A stretch of DNA of 64,000 bases from Psychrobacter sp. DAB_AL43B (GCF_900168255.1 NZ_LT799838.1:2232001-2296000), one strand, 5' to 3'. Counted from the stretch's first letter, positions 1 through 9,586 are shown. A program made the numbers and translations. The notes: a model not told the origin generated them from the sequence alone.

Positions 1-1
1 T

Positions 2-280
2 TATCGTTATGCGCCAACGCCTTTTGTCAATGGTATGGTACATAACGCTGCCGGTGAAAACGAAGGTAGCGCTAAAATTTTTGGCCTTGCTAAGCACCAT
101 GGCTTAAATCAATTAGACACGTTAAAGCTGTTCGGTGAGCACTACGCCAAGGTTCAAGCGACCCCTAAAGGTACCGATCATGCCAATATCCGCAATTTTT
201 TACATTGGGGCTGGCAAGGGTTTTTGATGGAAAAAAATCCATTGACGGTGCGACCAAGTGTCGATACTACTGCACTTTAA
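2..280 (+). CDS. HopJ-family protein, 3' part only
   Basis: Open reading frame already running at the left window edge; only about 92 C-terminal residues are visible. The run N-A-A-G-E-N-x-G-S followed by G-T-D-H-A-N-I-R-N-F and a closing tryptophan/glycine stretch is typical of the small HopJ family (named after a type III effector but widespread in free-living bacteria, where its role is unknown). It should not be read as evidence of a secretion system. An internal ATG at 35 falls inside the conserved part, so the true start lies upstream of the window. A strong hairpin terminator follows directly. Confidence 0.72.
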   Translation, partial: YRYAPTPFVNGMVHNAAGENEGSAKIFGLAKHHGLNQLDTLKLFGEHYAKVQATPKGTDHANIRNFLHWGWQGFLMEKNPLTVRPSVDTTAL

Positions 281-302
281 TCGTTTATTTGTAAAACAAC
301 TA

Positions 303-336
303 AAAAAGCCACGCTATCATCATAGCGTGGCTTTTT
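303..336. terminator. Bidirectional intrinsic terminator
   Basis: An 11-bp perfect stem (307-317 with 322-332), loop CATC, flanked by A and T runs on both sides. It lies between the convergent HopJ-family gene (+) and the YeaC-like gene (-), so it can serve both. Confidence 0.85.
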
Positions 337-384
337 GGTTTTGGCAGCTGAATTATTGATAAGACTAGCTTTTATAAGACCATT

Positions 385-696
385 TTATTTATCGCGAAAT
401 TTAATCGGCTGCACCGCACCTTTGGGGTTTGGCATATTAGGATAATGATGCTCGTGTTCGACATCACATTCAGCACCGACGATAGAGCCATCGTCTCTTA
501 TCGGTTTATGAATATAACCGGTACGCTCAGCAGGCGGCAGATGTTCATGCTCCCACACCATGACCGCTTGCATACAGGTTTCGCGCTGCTCGGCTGTTAG
601 CTTACGACCATCTGGCCATTTGCCCAACTCAATCGCCATACGAAAATTATCGGCTATTTCAGGCGTCAAGCTTGCTAATATCGTTTGTTTATCCAT
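385..696 (-). CDS. YeaC/DUF1315 family protein
   Basis: A 103-residue soluble protein. The N-terminal half (TPEIADNFRMAIELGKWPDG, then LTAEQRE, C and a VMVWEHEH stretch) matches the small proteobacterial DUF1315 family represented by E. coli YeaC, whose function is not established. The tail is His-rich (EHEHHYPNMPNP) with one cysteine, so metal binding is possible but unproven. It lies 55 bases downstream of nadK on the same strand and could be co-transcribed with it. Confidence 0.75.
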   Translation of the reverse strand: MDKQTILASLTPEIADNFRMAIELGKWPDGRKLTAEQRETCMQAVMVWEHEHLPPAERTGYIHKPIRDDGSIVGAECDVEHEHHYPNMPNPKGAVQPIKFRDK

Positions 697-751
697 CTTA
701 TCTACTCTCCACTACTGTTTCTATATGGCATGCTTTATCTAATAGATACGC

Positions 752-1771
752 TTATTCATCATCCATAATATCATCATCAGTATCAAGACTGAACTCTTCG
801 GCATGGACGTTCCAGTGCAACTTCGTCCGGCAGGCTTCATAGAAATCAAACCCTGGCGGATGTAACAAGGTTAGTTTATCAGGATGCTTGCGAATATACA
901 GACGCTGCTCTTGATCGAGCGGTATGCTAGGTTTGCCATCGGCGCTGACCATTGGCTGCGTGCGATTGTCCTCGTGGATACGAATACAAATCTCGCTGGT
1001 ACCACTCACTACAATGGGTCGACTAGACAGCGTATGCGGGTGCATGGGCACCAAACATATCGCATCCATGCTCGGATGAATAATTGGACCACCGCCAGAG
1101 AGTGCATAGGCAGTTGAACCCGTCGGTGTCGCCACAATTAAGCCATCACTGTGCTGCCGATATACATCATGCCCATCGATTGTCAGCTGAAAATCAATCA
1201 TATGAACGGATTTACCAGCGTGCAACACCACATCATTGAGTGCCATATCTTCATGAATAATCTTGCGACCTTCGCGAATCTCCATCGTTAGCAGAAATCG
1301 ATGATCTAACTGATAATCCCCCATCAATACTTGGCGTAGTTTAAAGGCAGCCTCATCAGGTTTAACATCGGCTAAAAAACCAAGACGACCACGGTTAACC
1401 CCTAATACAGGTACGCGGTAACGCGCCAACGCCTCAGCAGCATGGAGTATGGAACCATCACCACCGACCACAATAACGAGGTCACAAATCTCGCCAATCA
1501 AGCTACGCTTGACGATTTTGACCCTTTCAATCTCAGTGAGATTTAATGTGGGTAAGTTGGAAGTTTGCACATCCATAATCAACGTAAGGTTCATCTCGTT
1601 GATTATCTGAGCAATCTGCGCAATACTTTGGGTGACACTGCGTTTTCCCGCGCGACCCATCAAGCCGATGCGTCGAAAGGCAGGGTTTTTGATAGCGTGG
1701 AACATCTCTGATTCATGTAAGTGCGGCAATCTTTCTGACTGCGCTGAGTTTTCCATAAAACGACTCGGCAT
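752..1771 (-). CDS. nadK: NAD kinase
   Basis: Phosphorylates NAD to NADP in the cytoplasm. The diagnostic GGDGS motif is at residues 103-107, followed by the conserved GVNRGRLGFLAD stretch. The ALND segment, the DGLIVATPTGSTAYALSGGG block and the late SADG motif of the family are all present. At 339 residues it is longer than the roughly 290 of E. coli; the extra residues are mostly N-terminal, ahead of RRIGLMGR. No clear ribosome-binding site precedes the ATG at 1771. ATG codons at 1756 and 1705 are alternatives, and 1705 would give a family-sized protein. Confidence 0.95.
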   Translation of the reverse strand: MPSRFMENSAQSERLPHLHESEMFHAIKNPAFRRIGLMGRAGKRSVTQSIAQIAQIINEMNLTLIMDVQTSNLPTLNLTEIERVKIVKRSLIGEICDLVIVVGGDGSILHAAEALARYRVPVLGVNRGRLGFLADVKPDEAAFKLRQVLMGDYQLDHRFLLTMEIREGRKIIHEDMALNDVVLHAGKSVHMIDFQLTIDGHDVYRQHSDGLIVATPTGSTAYALSGGGPIIHPSMDAICLVPMHPHTLSSRPIVVSGTSEICIRIHEDNRTQPMVSADGKPSIPLDQEQRLYIRKHPDKLTLLHPPGFDFYEACRTKLHWNVHAEEFSLDTDDDIMDDE

Positions 1772-1984
1772 AACGGTAAAATACAGGGCAATGATAGCGA
1801 TAAATAAGCAGTTAGACTAGCATGTTTGTGAATTATCGTTGTTAACTGTCGTAATTAACCCCATATAAAAACTATCATACGTCTTTTTAGGCGTGTTTAT
1901 TTAGCTACTTAATATCGCTGTATATAGGAGCAATAAGCGACTCAATAGTTGCGTAAAGCCTTGTATGCTGTCACGCAATCACCG

Positions 1985-2012
1985 TTGACAATAATGGCGG
2001 TTTTGCTAAAGT
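1985..2012 (+). promoter_or_regulatory. Putative sigma-70 promoter of the BI-1 gene
   Basis: A perfect TTGACA (1985-1990), 16-base spacer and TAAAGT (2007-2012), about 43 bases before the ATG of the membrane protein. The -10 matches consensus at 4 of 6 positions. Confidence 0.45.
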
Positions 2013-2054
2013 AGCTGACATCACTATTATTTATATTTTATTAAGGACACATTT

Positions 2055-2777
2055 ATGGCAAATCCTATTGTCAGTCGCGCAGAGCTTGCCGTTGGCGGTA
2101 CGCCGATGACGGTTAAGGGCGTGATTCAAAAGACCAGTCTCCTGCTTGGGCTATCGGCTATCACAGGTATTGGTTTTTTCTTTTATGCGCTGATGGCAGG
2201 TTTATCACAAGGTTTTATCACGATGGCGGCTTTTGGTAGTATGTTTGCTGCCTTTGGTTTAGCGATTTTTATTACCTTTAAACCTCAAAAAGCCAAAACC
2301 TTCGCCGTCCCTTATGCACTTTTAGAAGGTATATTCTTGGGCGGTATCTCGCTGTTTTTCATGAGAATGTATCCAAGCGTGCCAGTCACTGCTATGTGTG
2401 CAACGTTTGTAACAGCAGCAGTCATGTTGGGACTATATCGCTCAGGCTTAGTAAAGGTTACTGAAAAATTCCGCTCAATCGTGACCTCAGCATTGATTGC
2501 TATCATGCTTGTTTACGTGGCTCAGTGGGTACTTTCGTTAGCCTTTGGTTCAAGCCTACCCTTCTTATTTGAAGGTGGCGCTATCGCTATTGGCTTTAGC
2601 TTGTTTGTGATTGTGATCGCCTCTTTTACGCTGTTATTAGACTTTGATAACATTGAGCGCGGCGTGGCAATGGGTGTGTCAGAAGACTACGAATGGTTGT
2701 TCAGTATTGGTCTTCTTGCAACACTAGTGTGGATGTATATCGAATTTATGCGTCTACTAAGCTATCTACAAGATTAA
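2055..2777 (+). CDS. Bax inhibitor-1 / YccA family membrane protein
   Basis: A 240-residue protein made almost wholly of hydrophobic segments; about seven membrane helices can be drawn, starting near residue 28. The final part (LLDFDNIERGV, then EWLFSIGLLATLVWMYIEFMRLL) is typical of the bacterial Bax-inhibitor-1 family, which includes E. coli YccA and YbhL. YccA is known as an FtsH substrate and modulator; some relatives are pH-sensitive calcium leak channels. The precise role here cannot be told from sequence. AGGA lies 8 bases before the ATG, and a terminator follows. Confidence 0.88.
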   Translation: MANPIVSRAELAVGGTPMTVKGVIQKTSLLLGLSAITGIGFFFYALMAGLSQGFITMAAFGSMFAAFGLAIFITFKPQKAKTFAVPYALLEGIFLGGISLFFMRMYPSVPVTAMCATFVTAAVMLGLYRSGLVKVTEKFRSIVTSALIAIMLVYVAQWVLSLAFGSSLPFLFEGGAIAIGFSLFVIVIASFTLLLDFDNIERGVAMGVSEDYEWLFSIGLLATLVWMYIEFMRLLSYLQD

Positions 2778-2806
2778 TCTAAACACTGTTTAACAATCAT
2801 TGAAAT

Positions 2807-2839
2807 AAAAAAACCGTCTTTATAAAAGGCGGTTTTTTT
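2807..2839. terminator. Bidirectional intrinsic terminator
   Basis: An 11-bp stem with one G-T pair (2811-2821 with 2825-2835), 3-base loop, and flanking A and T runs. It separates the BI-1 gene (+) from the convergent P-ATPase gene (-). Confidence 0.85.
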
Positions 2840-2887
2840 ATGGGTAAATATTAAAGGCTTATTTAAATTGCTTTAAGCTGATTTAAA

Positions 2888-5725
2888 CTAAGCACGTTTT
2901 AAACGCAGCGCATTTAAGACCACAAACAACGAGCTTAATGACATACCAATGGCAGCAAGCCAAGGCGGTACATAACCCAAAGCCGCTGGTATCAATACGC
3001 TACCGTTATAAATAAGTGCCCAGCGCAAGTTTTGTTTAATAATACGTTTGGTTTTATCAGCGATACGTTTTGCCGCTATAATAGCTTCAATCTGTCCATT
3101 TAGAATAATGCTGTCACTTGATACTTGCGCCAAATCAGCAGCACCGGCAATTGAGGTCGAGACATCTGCTGCTGCCAATACTGGCGCATCGTTAATACCA
3201 TCACCAACCATCAGCACCACTGCCCCTTTAGCTTGCAACTGCTGAATGTGGTTGACCTTATCCGTTGGCGACAGTCCGTTATAGGCTGACTGCATGCCTA
3301 AACTTTCAGCCATCACCAGCGCTTGCGGGCTTGGGTCGCCGGTCAACATGATAGACTCAATACCTAGCTCTTTCAGCGTATCGAGCATCGATTTAGCACT
3401 ATCACGTACCTTATCATTAAAGTAAAAACACGCCAGCGCTTGCCATTCACACGAGTTGTTTTGCTGACAAGATAAAACTACGGCTGAGCTGGCACGCTGT
3501 GCAACTAAATCAATGGTCAAATCGTTATGCGCATTGGCATCATCATTTGCTCTATTTAAAGCAAAATTCACATGACCAATTCGATATAGCACACCATTAA
3601 TCATTGCTTCTACTCCACCCGCCGGATAATACTGTAAAGCTTGGGTGGCGGGTAGATGCAGCTGATAGGCAGCGGTTAATAGGGCATGTGCAATCGGATG
3701 ACGGCTACCGACTTCTAGAGCCGCAGCAATTGCCAGTAGCGTGTCCTTTTCATCGTTTGTATTCGTTGTAGCCTCAGTGGCTGTCAGCAGCTCAATATTT
3801 AATAAATTAGGTTTGCCATAGGTTAATGTTCCCGTCTTATCAAAAGCCACATGGGTAATTTCAGCAAGCGTTTGCAGGGTATGCCCACGGGTTGTCAAAA
3901 AACCATAGCTTGCCAGTCGGTTGGTCGCTACAGTCAGGGCAATCGGTGTCGCTAAGGAGAGTGCACAAGGGCAAGTAGCAACCAACACGGCAACCGTCGC
4001 CCAAATCGCTTGGCTCGGGTCAACGATATACCAGCCGATAAATACCAAAACCGATAATACTAAAATCCGTGCGACAAACCAACGTGCCAGCTTATCTGCT
4101 TGCTGTGCCAGTTTTGGCTTTTCACTCATTGCTCGGTTCATCAGCCGATCAATCAGACCTATTTGGCTGTCTTCTGGCAGCGCTGTGACTAGCATCTCAA
4201 ATGGTTGGCTATCATTTTGCGCACCGCCAACGATATAATCGCCTTGAGACTTACTGATTAAATCGCCTTCGCCCGTCAGCAAGCTTTGTGACACCGTCGC
4301 AGTTGAGCTAAGTAAAATACCATCACTGATAATTTCGGAGCCAGCCTCTATCATGATGATGTCACCCACTTGTAAACTATGGGCGGTTACCATTTGCTTT
4401 TCTTCTGCCTCACCTTCTGCATTTGAGACAGTCAATCGTTGCTGGCGGGTCTGCTGCCATTCTTGAGCAATACGTGATGTTAATGTAAATATATTAGCAT
4501 CCATACTTTGCATAAAGTTAGGCGTAGCGCTCGCTGTAGTTTGACTATTCAGCTCATTACTAGCCCCGTTAACAGACCCATTAACAGCGACATCATCAAT
4601 CTTATTAGCAGACTCTTCGCTTTCTTGTTTAAGAGCATTTTTCTGAACGCTGTTTTGTTCTAATAGCTGCAAAATACTTTCAGCAGCGTCCTTATCTTCA
4701 GCAATTTTCTGTACCAAAACCGGCTCAACGACCACCAAATCATTTGCCATGGTTGCCGCTTTTAGCCGTGCATTGTGCTCAATATAACGCCCTGCCAGTA
4801 AGAAGAAAATAAACATACTGACTGAGTCATAGTACGTCTCCCCTTGCCCAGTGACAGTAGCGTAGAGGCTGGCAAAAAATGTGACAATCAAGGCAATACT
4901 AACGGGCACGTCCATATTGACTTGACGGGCACGAATCGCTGACCATGCTGAAGTGAAAAACGGCACACCAGCATAAAAGAATACCGGCGTACTGACGAAT
5001 AAAGACACCCAGCGCAGAAAATCTCGCTGAAATATCAGCATATCGCTATATTCACCGAAATAAATTGCCACCGCATACATCATCGCCTGCATCGAACCCA
5101 ATGCCGCGATACCAAGCCTTATTAGCATTTGGTTATTGTGACGTGCTAGCATGGCTTCGTGGGTATCTTGCCGATAAGGCTTGGCTTCATAGCCAATTTC
5201 ATTAATGACAGCGAGAATACGGCTAATAGGTAGCTTATCCTCATCCCAAATCACCCGCATGCGCTGATTGGTCAAATTGACCTGACATTTACTGATACCA
5301 TCCAGCTCATCAAGCCGCGATTCAATCAGCCACGTACAGGCTGCACAGCGTAGGTTATTGACGGACAGCTCTGCAACCGACATGCCGTCTTGCGCATAAA
5401 CGAACTGTGATTTTATTTCCTCATGATCATAAGCTTCAAGGCGAGTCAGTTGCGTTGGCAAGCTTGCCGTACGGTTAATTTCCGAGCGGTCAAGATAGTA
5501 TTGCTCAAGTCCCGCTTCTACAATACTTTGAGACGCTAACTGACAGCCCATACAGCACATCTCACGTGACTTACCTAATATATCGGTATGAAACGGCGGC
5601 TGCGGCACCGGATCTCCGCAATGAAAGCAGTGACCGGCAAACGGCAGTACCAGACCTTCAATAATAGAGTTGTCTTGATGATGAGAGTTGGTGATTGATG
5701 AAGCTGGTGATTGGACACTGGACAT
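2888..5725 (-). CDS. ccoI: Copper-type P1B ATPase, CcoI/FixI-like
   Basis: An inner-membrane ATP-driven copper transporter of the type needed for cbb3 oxidase maturation. Domains in order: a Cys-rich N-terminal domain (CFHC at 33-36, CCMGC at 57-61), an HMA domain with CAAC (127-130), membrane helices, an A-domain with TGE (484-486), the copper-site CPC (585-587), phosphorylation motif DKTGT (D629), an HP motif in RHPIAHAL, and GDGIND. The extra N-terminal Cys domain favours CcoI over CopA. It is long at 945 residues because of a polar insertion at about 340-445 before the A-domain. TGES is changed to TGEG, with the essential Glu kept. No cco genes are adjacent. AAAGGAAA precedes the ATG by about 11 bases. 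Confidence 0.88.
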   Translation of the reverse strand: MSSVQSPASSITNSHHQDNSIIEGLVLPFAGHCFHCGDPVPQPPFHTDILGKSREMCCMGCQLASQSIVEAGLEQYYLDRSEINRTASLPTQLTRLEAYDHEEIKSQFVYAQDGMSVAELSVNNLRCAACTWLIESRLDELDGISKCQVNLTNQRMRVIWDEDKLPISRILAVINEIGYEAKPYRQDTHEAMLARHNNQMLIRLGIAALGSMQAMMYAVAIYFGEYSDMLIFQRDFLRWVSLFVSTPVFFYAGVPFFTSAWSAIRARQVNMDVPVSIALIVTFFASLYATVTGQGETYYDSVSMFIFFLLAGRYIEHNARLKAATMANDLVVVEPVLVQKIAEDKDAAESILQLLEQNSVQKNALKQESEESANKIDDVAVNGSVNGASNELNSQTTASATPNFMQSMDANIFTLTSRIAQEWQQTRQQRLTVSNAEGEAEEKQMVTAHSLQVGDIIMIEAGSEIISDGILLSSTATVSQSLLTGEGDLISKSQGDYIVGGAQNDSQPFEMLVTALPEDSQIGLIDRLMNRAMSEKPKLAQQADKLARWFVARILVLSVLVFIGWYIVDPSQAIWATVAVLVATCPCALSLATPIALTVATNRLASYGFLTTRGHTLQTLAEITHVAFDKTGTLTYGKPNLLNIELLTATEATTNTNDEKDTLLAIAAALEVGSRHPIAHALLTAAYQLHLPATQALQYYPAGGVEAMINGVLYRIGHVNFALNRANDDANAHNDLTIDLVAQRASSAVVLSCQQNNSCEWQALACFYFNDKVRDSAKSMLDTLKELGIESIMLTGDPSPQALVMAESLGMQSAYNGLSPTDKVNHIQQLQAKGAVVLMVGDGINDAPVLAAADVSTSIAGAADLAQVSSDSIILNGQIEAIIAAKRIADKTKRIIKQNLRWALIYNGSVLIPAALGYVPPWLAAIGMSLSSLFVVLNALRLKRA

Positions 5726-6158
5726 AATCGCACTTATTTCCTTTAGATAGGTTTGCTTACAGCCAATTCGCTTTGGGTAAACTTCCTATCCTCTAATCTG
5801 CTCGATAGCGATTAACACTGCTATTTTAAATGGCTATTAATATAATTATTGATATGGCTAGCACGCAGTAAAAAACAACAATAGCAACTACTGCTAATTC
5901 ATACAAAATACATCGTTATAGACATTTTAACTTGTTATCGTAAATGACTACCTTATATGGCACTCATTAAGCCAATTAAAAGCTTTTCATACTTTCGTAT
6001 AAATACGAGTATTCTATTAAAGATTATACTATAAGCAAGCGCTCTGAGCAGTATAACCCTTCATAGTATAATCCCAATGAATGCCTGAGTTGATGATGAT
6101 AGATTGAAAAATTTGTCAATTTGCGTCATTATGAGGCAGTTTTTTATCCCAAAATGGT
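5726..6158. other. Divergent intergenic region ccoI-like / mrcB
   Basis: 433 bases between divergent genes. It holds an imperfect palindrome at 5989-6012 (core TCGTAT-AA-ATACGA), which could be an operator, and two direct copies of AGTATAAyCC near 6051 and 6065. The second copy contains a perfect TATAAT at 6067-6072, a possible -10 for mrcB, but no good -35 stands at the right distance. I see no small gene. Confidence 0.4.
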
Positions 6159-8657
6159 GTGTCATCCGTGCAAAAATCTAATTCTAAGCGACCACAGTCA
6201 TCTAAGCCTGCTATAAATACGCTACCTTCACAGCAGCGCGGCATGGTGTTTAGTAGTATTTTATTAATTGTCGTTATCGCGGGCATGGTGCTATTGGCCC
6301 TTTATCTGCTCAAACTTGATCGCACCATTACCAGTAAGTTTGAGGGTAAACGTTGGGATATTCCGGCAAAGGTTTATTCGCAGCCCCTTGAATTATATGA
6401 GGGCGCCAATGTCGATAAAGATACCATGAAGACTTGGCTGGAATTACTCAATTATCAAAGCACCAAAGCTTATGATCGCACGGGTACTTATCATAAGGCA
6501 GGCAACACCTATTTTATCCATACGCGTGGTTTTACTTATAGCGCAAATGATGTGGACAAAGAGCAAGTCATCAAACTGACGATTGCTGGCAATAAGGTTG
6601 ACTCTGTACAAAGTACTTTGCCTGCTAAAACCGGTATCATTCGTCTTGAGCCAGTCAATATTGGTGGTATTTATCCAGATAGCAATGAAGATCGGATGGT
6701 CGTTTCTTTAGATCAGGTGCCGCAGCCGCTCATTGATGCCCTGATAGCGACAGAAGATCGTGGTTTTTATGAGCATAAAGGCGTATCGATACGTGGTATT
6801 GCCCGCGCCGTACTGAATAACTCCTCTGGTGGTTCTAGGCAGGGTGGTTCGACCATCACCCAGCAGTTGATCAAAAACTTCTATCTTAACTCAGATCGCA
6901 CGCTTAAACGTAAGGCCAATGAAGCATTGATGGCCGTGCTACTTGAGCTACACTATAGTAAAGATGAAATTTTACAAACCTATCTAAATGAGATTTATTT
7001 GGGTCAAAACGGCAAGCGCTCTATTAATGGTTTCGGCTTGGCGTCACAATTTTACTTTGATAAACCGCTCAATGAGCTGCGCTTAGACCAACAGGCCTTG
7101 CTTGTCGGTATGGCAAAAGGACCTAGCGTTTATAACCCACGTCGTCATCCAAACGATTCAAAAGCGCGCCGTGACGTGGTACTTAGCAATATGTTAGCAG
7201 TAGGCTCGCTCAGTCAAGAAGACTACGATAAAGCATTAAAGCAGCCACTTGGTGTGGTTGATAAGCCCGTTGAAGGAAAAAGCCAGTTCCCTGATTTTTT
7301 AGATATCGTTAAACGGGAACTAAATGACGTCTATTATTCTGACGATCTTAAAAATGAAGGTCTGATTATTATCAGTACCTTAGACCCTATTGCCCAGTTG
7401 GCGGCGGACAAAGCTGTCGATAAAGAACTTGGCCAGCTGCGTCGCAACAGTAGCAAAACCAAAGATTTACAAGGTGCTTTAGTCAGTGCCAACCCTGAGA
7501 CCGGCGAGCTGGTTGCCGTGGTTGGTAGTGGGAGCGAATTTACTGGGTTTAACCGTGCAGTAGACGCCAAACGACAAGTGGGTTCGTTATTAAAGCCCAT
7601 TATTTATATGACGGCGCTTGAAGGTGGACGCTATAATTTGGCAAGTTCGGTTGACGACTCACCAATTACCGTCAATCTAAGTGATGGCACTGAATGGAAT
7701 CCGAAAAACTATGACAATCGTGACCATGGTTATGTCCCATTTACCACAGCGCTATCACAATCTTACAACCATAGTGCGGTACGCTTAGGTATGGAGTTTG
7801 GGATCGATACTTTTGCCAAACAATTAAAGCGCATGGGTGTTAAAAAGAAAATTCCACCCTATCCTTCCGCTTTATTAGGATCAGTCAATCTTAGTCCGAT
7901 GGACATGCTTGGCGTATATCAAGTCTTTGCAACCGGCGGCTTTCGTACGCCTATTCACAGTATTCGCAGCGTCATTGATGATCGCGGGCGTATCTTACAG
8001 CGTACTGGATTAAATACTCAGCGCAGTATTCCGCCTGAGACCAATTTTTTGATTAACTATGCCTTGCAAGATGTCGTCAAGAACGGTACGGCTAGACGCA
8101 TCCAATCGCTTGGCAGCAATTTAAACCTTGCCGGTAAAACAGGTACTACGAACGATTATCGCGATGCTTGGTTCGCGGGTTATAGCGGCAACTATGTCAG
8201 CGTGGTTTGGGTTGGACGTGATGATAACAAGCCAATTGGTCTAAGTGGCGGTAGCGGCGCTTTGCCAGTTTGGGTCGATTATATGAATCGTTTAAAACTG
8301 ACGCCTGTTGCGCTACCTGAACCAGAAGGTATTGAATGGCTGTGGTTAGAGAACAACTCAGGCAAGCTATCGAATGAGCGCTGTGCCAGTGCACGCTACT
8401 TGCCCGTTATGTCTGCCTATTTACCACAAGAAGCCAGCAGTTGCGCTATCGGCTTATATCAACAAGATCAAGCTCGTGAGCAGACACAATGGCAAAATGA
8501 GCAAGGCTCTATCAATCAACAGCGCCGCCGCGAAGGCTTAGATATTCCAAATGGCGAAGCCGTTGATGCGGGTGATGAAGCTAACAATGCCGACCAAGAG
8601 GGTGATAGCACAAATAGTGCCGATACTTGGTATGACCGTGCGGTTGAATGGTTCTAA
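6159..8657 (+). CDS. mrcB: Penicillin-binding protein 1B (bifunctional)
   Basis: Class A PBP that polymerises and cross-links peptidoglycan at the periplasmic face. Short cytoplasmic tail, one membrane helix (about 29-52), a UB2H-like region, then the GT51 transglycosylase with catalytic E199 in ATEDRGFYEH and the QGGSTITQQL motif. The transpeptidase has SLLK (Ser476), SYN (535-537) and KTG (660-662). The UB2H-like region and the KVYSQPLEL segment point to PBP1B rather than PBP1A. The 832-residue length is normal for PBP1B. The start is GTG at 6159, with a second GTG at 6168. The C-terminal 70 residues are polar, Asp/Asn-rich and probably disordered. A lipoprotein gene follows after 30 bases. 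Confidence 0.95.
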   Translation: MSSVQKSNSKRPQSSKPAINTLPSQQRGMVFSSILLIVVIAGMVLLALYLLKLDRTITSKFEGKRWDIPAKVYSQPLELYEGANVDKDTMKTWLELLNYQSTKAYDRTGTYHKAGNTYFIHTRGFTYSANDVDKEQVIKLTIAGNKVDSVQSTLPAKTGIIRLEPVNIGGIYPDSNEDRMVVSLDQVPQPLIDALIATEDRGFYEHKGVSIRGIARAVLNNSSGGSRQGGSTITQQLIKNFYLNSDRTLKRKANEALMAVLLELHYSKDEILQTYLNEIYLGQNGKRSINGFGLASQFYFDKPLNELRLDQQALLVGMAKGPSVYNPRRHPNDSKARRDVVLSNMLAVGSLSQEDYDKALKQPLGVVDKPVEGKSQFPDFLDIVKRELNDVYYSDDLKNEGLIIISTLDPIAQLAADKAVDKELGQLRRNSSKTKDLQGALVSANPETGELVAVVGSGSEFTGFNRAVDAKRQVGSLLKPIIYMTALEGGRYNLASSVDDSPITVNLSDGTEWNPKNYDNRDHGYVPFTTALSQSYNHSAVRLGMEFGIDTFAKQLKRMGVKKKIPPYPSALLGSVNLSPMDMLGVYQVFATGGFRTPIHSIRSVIDDRGRILQRTGLNTQRSIPPETNFLINYALQDVVKNGTARRIQSLGSNLNLAGKTGTTNDYRDAWFAGYSGNYVSVVWVGRDDNKPIGLSGGSGALPVWVDYMNRLKLTPVALPEPEGIEWLWLENNSGKLSNERCASARYLPVMSAYLPQEASSCAIGLYQQDQAREQTQWQNEQGSINQQRRREGLDIPNGEAVDAGDEANNADQEGDSTNSADTWYDRAVEWF

Positions 8658-8687
8658 AGTTTTGAAAACTTAAAAAAGGCTTTTAAT

Positions 8688-9479
8688 ATGGCGTTATTTA
8701 CACAGCAAACGATACTAGCTAAGCAGGCTGTTCACATACCGTTTAAAAAACAGACTAAGCTAATTAATACTGTGCTTGCAACCAGTGCCCTTTTCGGCAT
8801 GTTGAGCTTGAGCGCCTGTCAAACTGCGCCAACATCTATAAACAAAACACCAGCGGTCACGACGACGACGTCTGTGATTCAAGCGCCTATCGTTGAAACA
8901 GAAATTGAAACGGAAAATGATTACCCGATTGAGCCTGATACTCCATCTGAGCAGACTACATCGACAAAGCCAATAACGGCAGCAACACCCGTATTCACGC
9001 CGCCCAGTCAAAGCCCAGTGGTGACTCAGCCTGATATTGTTATTCTGACGCCTTCTCGTGAAGATGAGATGATATCTCAGCCTTCCATACCGTCGCATAA
9101 TGACTTATTAGAGCGGGCACGACAAAACTCGCAGCAGCGCAGTCAACAAACTGCTACTAATAATAGTAATTTACCCGCATTTCGCAACCTTATGCAAGTG
9201 GGTACAGGACAATTAAAGGCAGGTAATCTAAATGGCGCTGAGAGCAGCTTTACCCGTGCACAGCGCCTTGCTCCCAAATCATCAGCAGTTTATTTTTATT
9301 TGGCCCAAGTAGCGCTGAAAAAGAACCAACCGCGTAAGGCTGAAGCGATGGCACGTCGTGGTCTTAGCGTTTCTCAAGATAGCAGTCGCCGCCGTGCTCT
9401 ATGGCAGATTATCCTACAATCTGGGCAACAACAAGGCAATGCACGGGTGATAAAAGAAGCCAAGCAAGCGCTACGCTAA
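8688..9479 (+). CDS. TPR-containing lipoprotein next to PBP1B
   Basis: 263 residues with a long lipoprotein signal: a basic N-terminus, a hydrophobic core at about 28-41 and lipobox LSAC with Cys44. A Thr/Pro/Ser-rich linker (about 45-150) follows, then tetratricopeptide-like helices at about 165-260 (AGNLNGAESSFTRAQRLAPK, then AVYFYLAQVALKK). AAGG stands 8 bases before the ATG. The 30-base gap from mrcB suggests one transcript, so it may be a periplasmic partner of PBP1B in the way that LpoB is in E. coli; that is inference from position, as the sequence is not LpoB. A hairpin terminator follows. Confidence 0.75.
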   Translation: MALFTQQTILAKQAVHIPFKKQTKLINTVLATSALFGMLSLSACQTAPTSINKTPAVTTTTSVIQAPIVETEIETENDYPIEPDTPSEQTTSTKPITAATPVFTPPSQSPVVTQPDIVILTPSREDEMISQPSIPSHNDLLERARQNSQQRSQQTATNNSNLPAFRNLMQVGTGQLKAGNLNGAESSFTRAQRLAPKSSAVYFYLAQVALKKNQPRKAEAMARRGLSVSQDSSRRRALWQIILQSGQQQGNARVIKEAKQALR

Positions 9480-9559
9480 CTGGGTCAAACGTATTATGAG
9501 CGCCTGCTTCTTAGCCTCTATTCATAAACCTTTAATGGTTAATAGCGATTACTGGTTTT

Positions 9560-9586
9560 TTAGTGCTAACTTTCAGCACTAATTTT
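9560..9586 (+). terminator. Probable terminator after the mrcB-lipoprotein unit
   Basis: A perfect 8-bp stem TTAGTGCT / AGCACTAA (9560-9567 with 9575-9582), 7-base loop, followed by only four T residues, so efficiency is uncertain. Confidence 0.5.

Noticed and set aside
2..280. Type III secretion effector
   Set aside because: HopJ-family proteins are widespread in bacteria without type III systems, and no secretion genes are present.
3921..4238. 105-codon plus-strand frame
   Set aside because: Antisense to the conserved CPC region of the P-ATPase; the P-ATPase frame is clearly the real one.
2888..5725. Loss of function of the P-ATPase because TGES reads TGEG
   Set aside because: The Glu needed for dephosphorylation is kept, and all other catalytic motifs are intact.
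8760..9098. 112-codon minus-strand frame, Arg-rich
   Set aside because: It is antisense to the Thr/Pro-rich linker of the lipoprotein, has biased composition typical of a shadow frame and no ribosome-binding site.
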